This document shows positions 32,341-35,565 of a stretch of 35,565 bases of DNA, piece after piece. The notes under the pieces are model-generated. The model was not told the origin of the DNA, ran no database searches, and worked only from the letters and a program-made list of their open reading frames with translations. This DNA is from HGM04593 sp964423665 (GTDB lineage Bacteria > Bacteroidota > Bacteroidia > Bacteroidales > Bacteroidaceae), in the NCBI GenBank assembly GCA_964423665.1, contig CAYRFX010000014.1, positions 1 through 35,565 of the forward strand, read 5' to 3'. How positions within the stretch are numbered: the first letter of the stretch is position 1; each line of letters starts with the position of its first letter. The position numbers and the translations under genes were made by a program.

Positions 32341-33708
32341 TTATTTATATCTGCTGCTCACAACTTCCACCTCTATCGGGTGATTCTCACCGCCCTGCAA
32401 TCTTATGTTGCTAAGCTGTGTGTAGTGCTTTACCTTTACCAGATTTCCGTAGCTGTCGGTAGTGGCTTCCACGGGAATAAGCACAACCTTCTCCCAATCT
32501 TCATCGGCTTCACCTGCTTCAAATTCCTTGTAGCAGTTCTTTATGAGCTTTGCAATGTTGCCAAAGGTATATCGGCTGCTGTTGCTTGTGATAGTTGTGT
32601 AGAACGATGTCTCGTTGTCGCAAACTTTATTCTTCTCAAAGAACTCTTTCATATCCTTCTTGCGCACCATGAGCAGGGTGGTAGGAGGGTTAAAGTCGTT
32701 GCTGTCATCGGCACGGAAACCTGCAAACTCTATTTTTACCGAGTTCAGTGTGTCGCTTCCACACTCGTCCATAATCTCGTCCACAGGCAATACAACCTCA
32801 GTGAAAATGCCGGCAGGTGTTTTCAGGTATGTGGCATCGTCGTTGTTCAGTAGATCTGTAATATCTCCGTTGTCGAATTTGTTTAGTTGCAGCACCTCCT
32901 TGTTTGAATAGAAAGGAGTGAACATGGTTACTAATGAGTCTTTTTCGCCGGAGCTACTTGTTTCGTAGTAGCTGAATGCTACTTCCAATCTCACACGATA
33001 TATGTTGAGCAATGTTCCATCACCCTGTGTGCATTTTACGTGTATTCCTTTGAATACGTTGTTTATGAACACTTCGGAGTTTTCAAAATCCGAAGGTGTT
33101 TCATAATAGTGTTGTATAAAACGCGTCCCTATTTCGTTTGGAAGAATAACTTCAATATTTGCATCGTAATCATCCTCGGTTAAGGTGTCGCTCAAGGTAT
33201 AATCTTTTGCGCTATAAACCTTTGTTGCAATGGGAGCCTTGCTGTTGTCGTAGTACTCTTCAAGGTCGAGGTCTGTGTAATAGTTTACTCCTTCGGGGAT
33301 TGCTCTGTCAAGCTCATATACATTGCACTTCATGGCGTTGTTCTTGTCGCCTGTTATGCTGTCATAGTATATGCGTAGTTTTGTATATACCGCGCTGTTG
33401 TCAATCACACCGTCCTCGGGGAATGCCTCGCTATCGCCACTCGCAAACTGAGTGAGGAAACTTGCCTCAAATGTGGTGTTGTTACGGGGCTCGGTGTAGC
33501 GTCCCAGGTACATGTAATCCGATTTGTTGATTATCGAATTGTTTGCATCAAGCGACTTGCTTGTGGCATAGAAGGTCTTTTTGCTCGATGTAACAATATC
33601 TGTTTCGGGTACAATACTGCTTCCAATCGTCGCAGTCTCATCATCACATCTGGTGAAAGTTAGTATTGCAATGGTTGCAAATAAGAAAAACGAGATGTAC
33701 TTTTTCAT
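32341..33708 (-). CDS. DUF4270 domain-containing lipoprotein
   Basis: A 455-aa protein with a lipoprotein signal peptide: MKKYISFFLFATIAILTFTR followed by Cys21 and DDE. The mature part (about 30-450) is rich in beta structure and acidic residues, with conserved-looking segments YMYLGRYTEP, TKLRIYYDSITGD and FSYYETSSSGEKDS, matching the Bacteroidetes family DUF4270. Its function is unknown; members are surface or periplasmic lipoproteins. It lies 89 bases after the short synthase-like gene on the same strand and may be co-transcribed with it, although a hairpin or a second promoter in that gap cannot be excluded. Confidence 0.85.
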   Translation of the reverse strand: MKKYISFFLFATIAILTFTRCDDETATIGSSIVPETDIVTSSKKTFYATSKSLDANNSIINKSDYMYLGRYTEPRNNTTFEASFLTQFASGDSEAFPEDGVIDNSAVYTKLRIYYDSITGDKNNAMKCNVYELDRAIPEGVNYYTDLDLEEYYDNSKAPIATKVYSAKDYTLSDTLTEDDYDANIEVILPNEIGTRFIQHYYETPSDFENSEVFINNVFKGIHVKCTQGDGTLLNIYRVRLEVAFSYYETSSSGEKDSLVTMFTPFYSNKEVLQLNKFDNGDITDLLNNDDATYLKTPAGIFTEVVLPVDEIMDECGSDTLNSVKIEFAGFRADDSNDFNPPTTLLMVRKKDMKEFFEKNKVCDNETSFYTTITSNSSRYTFGNIAKLIKNCYKEFEAGEADEDWEKVVLIPVEATTDSYGNLVKVKHYTQLSNIRLQGGENHPIEVEVVSSRYK

Positions 33709-33797
33709 ACGGTTTGTCTATAATCCGGTAAGGTTTTGTAACTCTCGATGAGTCTCTCTTCCTTGTGAAAGAGCTGCTCATTGTTCGTTATTTGTTA

Positions 33798-34604
33798 TCA
33801 CATGATGGTTTCATAGAAGTTGTTGCACTCTTCGGCGTAGTTCTCATCAGCCGTCTTGGGCATAACAGGCTTGCCAAGAGATTCTGCATACTCTATGAGA
33901 GCGGGTGAGATGTTATCACCGTTAATAATAACACCGTCGCTGTATTTTATTGCCAATTTTGCGAGCTCTTCATATGAAGCAGGCTCCTCAATGCCTTCGA
34001 GCAACTCTATATTCATGCCTCTGTGCAGGGTTTTCTGCAAGAATCCAGCGGGGAATGTTCCGTTGAAGTTGTCGTCGTATAGCGATAAAACCACTTTTGA
34101 GTTACGGAACGATGGCTCTTCTTTGTATGCACTCTTTACATAGAGAGCTGCAAGGGCGGTTATCCAGCCGTGGCAGTGAATGATGTCGGGGCACCAGTTG
34201 GTCTTTTTTACGGTCTCAAGCACGCCGCGAGCAAAAAATATTGCGCGTTCGTCATTATCGGCATACTCATTGCCGGCATCATCGGTTGTCATGCGACGGT
34301 TCTGGAAATAATCATCGTTGTCAATGAAATATACCTGCATTCTTGCGGCTTGTAACGATGCTACTTTTATAATAAGCGGGTGATCTGTGTCGTCGATAAT
34401 AAGGTTCATTCCCGACAGACGCTGTACCTCGTGCAACTGATTGCGTCTGATATTAATGGTGCCCCATCTCGGGGTGAAAACTCTAATCTCCTTGCCGCTG
34501 TCTTGTGTAGCTTGTGGGAGACTACGCCCAATATTGGCTATCGTCGATTCGGGTACAAATGGTGTAATTTCTTGAGTAATAAATAATACTTTGTTTGCTT
34601 TCAT
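33798..34604 (-). CDS. Glycogen/starch synthase-like protein, N-terminal GT5 domain only
   Basis: A 268-aa protein. The start at 34604 was chosen because the longer frame to 34676 runs through the promoter at 34646-34676. The sequence follows the N-terminal half of GlgA: KVLFITQEITPFVPES, SLPQATQDSGKEIRVFTPRW, DIIHCHGWITALAALYVK, and KVVLSLYDDNFNGTFP. The nucleotide-sugar loop KTGGLADV of true GlgA reads PESTIANI (residues 18-25), so it lacks the Lys-Gly-Gly donor site. The C-terminal GT-B half with the E-x7-E motif is absent, and the length is about half of GlgA. It is therefore unlikely to make glycogen alone. A role as a regulator or glucan sensor is inferred only. Confidence 0.82.
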   Translation of the reverse strand: MKANKVLFITQEITPFVPESTIANIGRSLPQATQDSGKEIRVFTPRWGTINIRRNQLHEVQRLSGMNLIIDDTDHPLIIKVASLQAARMQVYFIDNDDYFQNRRMTTDDAGNEYADNDERAIFFARGVLETVKKTNWCPDIIHCHGWITALAALYVKSAYKEEPSFRNSKVVLSLYDDNFNGTFPAGFLQKTLHRGMNIELLEGIEEPASYEELAKLAIKYSDGVIINGDNISPALIEYAESLGKPVMPKTADENYAEECNNFYETIM

Positions 34605-34645
34605 CGTTATTCTTTCTTTTCCGCAGGCACATTGCGCGGCTTTTG

Positions 34646-34676
34646 CAAAGTTACGAAAAAACCGCAACAGTAGCAA
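34646..34676 (-). promoter_or_regulatory. Bacteroidetes-type promoter of the glgA-like gene
   Basis: On the minus strand TTG (34676-34674), 20-base spacer, TAACTTTG (34653-34646), an exact match about 42 bases upstream of the ATG at 34604. Confidence 0.75.
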
Positions 34677-34965
34677 ATTTATCTTTTCTTTTAAGCGTTT
34701 TTAGAACTAAAAAGCCTTTGATTTACAGATATTAACGCGTTTTTAACAGCTTGTAACAAAACGATGCGGGGCTTTCTCTTGTTACACATGTTACACACAG
34801 GTGACTGATGAGGCGCAAATTTCTTTTTATTTATTTCTTTTTGTGGTTATTTGTTTGTTACTTTGCAGTCGATTTTTGCAAAGGGCTCTTTTCCTTGCCT
34901 GGCAGGGTAATGTTCCCGGTGTAAATTAAATGAAAAACATTGTTTTTTATCGGTTTTAATTGAAC
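34677..34965. other. Divergent spacer upstream of panC
   Basis: No gene is seen. The spacer is AT-rich with a direct repeat TTACACATG/TTACACACAG near 34784-34800 (TTGTTACACATGTTACACAC). TTACTTTG at 34858-34865 resembles a -7 element for panC, but no TTG lies at the right distance, so no panC promoter is called. Confidence 0.4.
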
Positions 34966-35565
34966 ATGAAAGTAATACACACGATAAAGGAGTTGCGCGA
35001 GGTGCTTGATGCTTGCCGCGAAACAGGGCAGAAAATAGGTCTTGTTCCCACAATGGGTGCTTTGCACAATGGGCATGCTTCTTTGGTTGAGGCTGCTGTT
35101 AAAGATAACGATGTGGTGGTGGTGAGCATCTTTGTGAATCCTACACAATTCAATGATAAGAACGACCTTAAAAACTATCCTCGTACTTTGGACGCCGATT
35201 GCGCGTTGCTTGACAAGGTGGGTGCGGCGATAGCCTTTGCTCCATCTGTTGAGGAGATGTATCCCTCTCCCGATACTCGCGAGTTTTCATTTGCCCCTCT
35301 CGACACGGTTATGGAGGGTGCATGTCGTCCCGGTCATTTCAATGGCGTGGCGCAGATTGTGAGCAAGCTTTTCTATGCAGTTGAACCCGATAATGCTTAT
35401 TTTGGCGAAAAAGACTTTCAGCAGCTTGCGATAATACGCGCGATGGTGCGTATGTTGGATATAAAGGTAAACATAGTGCCCTGTCCCATTGTGCGCGAGG
35501 CAGACGGGCTTGCCATGAGTAGCCGCAATACATTGCTTTCTGCCGATGAGCGCGAGCGTGCTCTC
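34966..35565 (+). CDS. panC: Pantoate--beta-alanine ligase (partial, 3' end outside window)
   Basis: The first 200 codons of PanC, starting MKVIHTIKELREVLDACRET. It joins pantoate and beta-alanine with ATP to form pantothenate, the precursor of coenzyme A. The ATP-binding HIGH-type motif PTMGALHNGHASLV (28-41), VNPTQF, YFGEKDFQQ (the substrate loop) and ADGLAMSSRN (the KMSKS-like loop) are intact. The reading frame runs off the end, so the ~80-residue C-terminus is missing from view. The start follows a leader of AT-rich sequence. In Bacteroides panC also lies head-to-head with the short glycogen-synthase-like gene. Confidence 0.95.
   Translation, partial: MKVIHTIKELREVLDACRETGQKIGLVPTMGALHNGHASLVEAAVKDNDVVVVSIFVNPTQFNDKNDLKNYPRTLDADCALLDKVGAAIAFAPSVEEMYPSPDTREFSFAPLDTVMEGACRPGHFNGVAQIVSKLFYAVEPDNAYFGEKDFQQLAIIRAMVRMLDIKVNIVPCPIVREADGLAMSSRNTLLSADERERAL

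Noticed and set aside
34605..34676. 24-codon extension of the glycogen-synthase-like gene
   Set aside because: It runs through the predicted promoter and transcription start region.

Overview
The window looks like chromosomal DNA from an anaerobic gut-type member of the order Bacteroidales (Bacteroidaceae/Prevotellaceae neighbourhood). Three things point there. Several predicted proteins belong to Bacteroidetes-restricted families (DUF4421, DUF4468, DUF4270, DUF5686, Porin_10). Glycolysis is represented by a long PPi-dependent phosphofructokinase. At least eight promoters fit the Bacteroidetes consensus TTG-N19/20-TAnnTTTG. The exact genus cannot be fixed from the sequence alone.

Layout. 1-531: the 3' end of an unrecognised gene, a strong hairpin and a gene-free spacer. 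532-5543: a minus-strand envelope operon read from about 5510 downward: DUF4468 protein, a 56-aa membrane protein with a GTG start, a 696-aa putative porin, a Gfo/Idh/MocA oxidoreductase and a DUF4421 protein. 5629-7357: a plus-strand pair, PASTA protein and RluD-type pseudouridine synthase. 7358-8570: no convincing gene; a 518-bp unit repeated about 2.1 times in tandem, with a nearly invariant, hairpin-rich core. 8571-11087: minus strand, PPi-phosphofructokinase followed by a membrane-anchored GH25 lysozyme. 11299-14596: plus strand, a 90-aa conserved protein and a 976-aa amidase-like protein interrupted by a golvesin-like domain. 14732-16752: minus strand, rpmH, then ilvA-ridA. 16793-20152: a 1119-aa secreted sialidase with a T9SS-like tail. 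20230-21460: a small AT-rich accessory patch beside tRNA-Arg(TCT), holding a remnant reading frame, a zinc-ribbon/glycine-zipper protein and an acidic gene with an in-frame TGA. 21711-22376: a Crp/Fnr regulator. 22530-27499: a plus-strand operon of miaA, a lipid kinase, kdsA and a DUF5686 protein. 27498-32323: a plus-strand alpha-glucan operon (GH133-like debranching enzyme, GT4 synthase, GH57 protein). 32341-34676: minus strand, a short glycogen-synthase-like protein and a DUF4270 lipoprotein. 34966-end: the start of panC.

How the genes fit together. ridA sits directly behind ilvA, where its product can remove the reactive enamines made by threonine dehydratase. kdsA, the lipid kinase and the DUF5686 protein point to envelope/LPS maintenance. 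The alpha-glucan cluster is the most interesting conserved part. The GT4 synthase keeps its E-x7-E motif. The GH57 protein has lost both residues I expect to be catalytic, the debranching enzyme carries Asn in the TWMD-type motif, and the nearby synthase-like protein has only the N-terminal half and lacks the KTGG loop. This suggests a complex containing regulatory pseudoenzymes. The strongest candidates for something undescribed are the structured tandem repeat and the tRNA-adjacent AT-rich patch.
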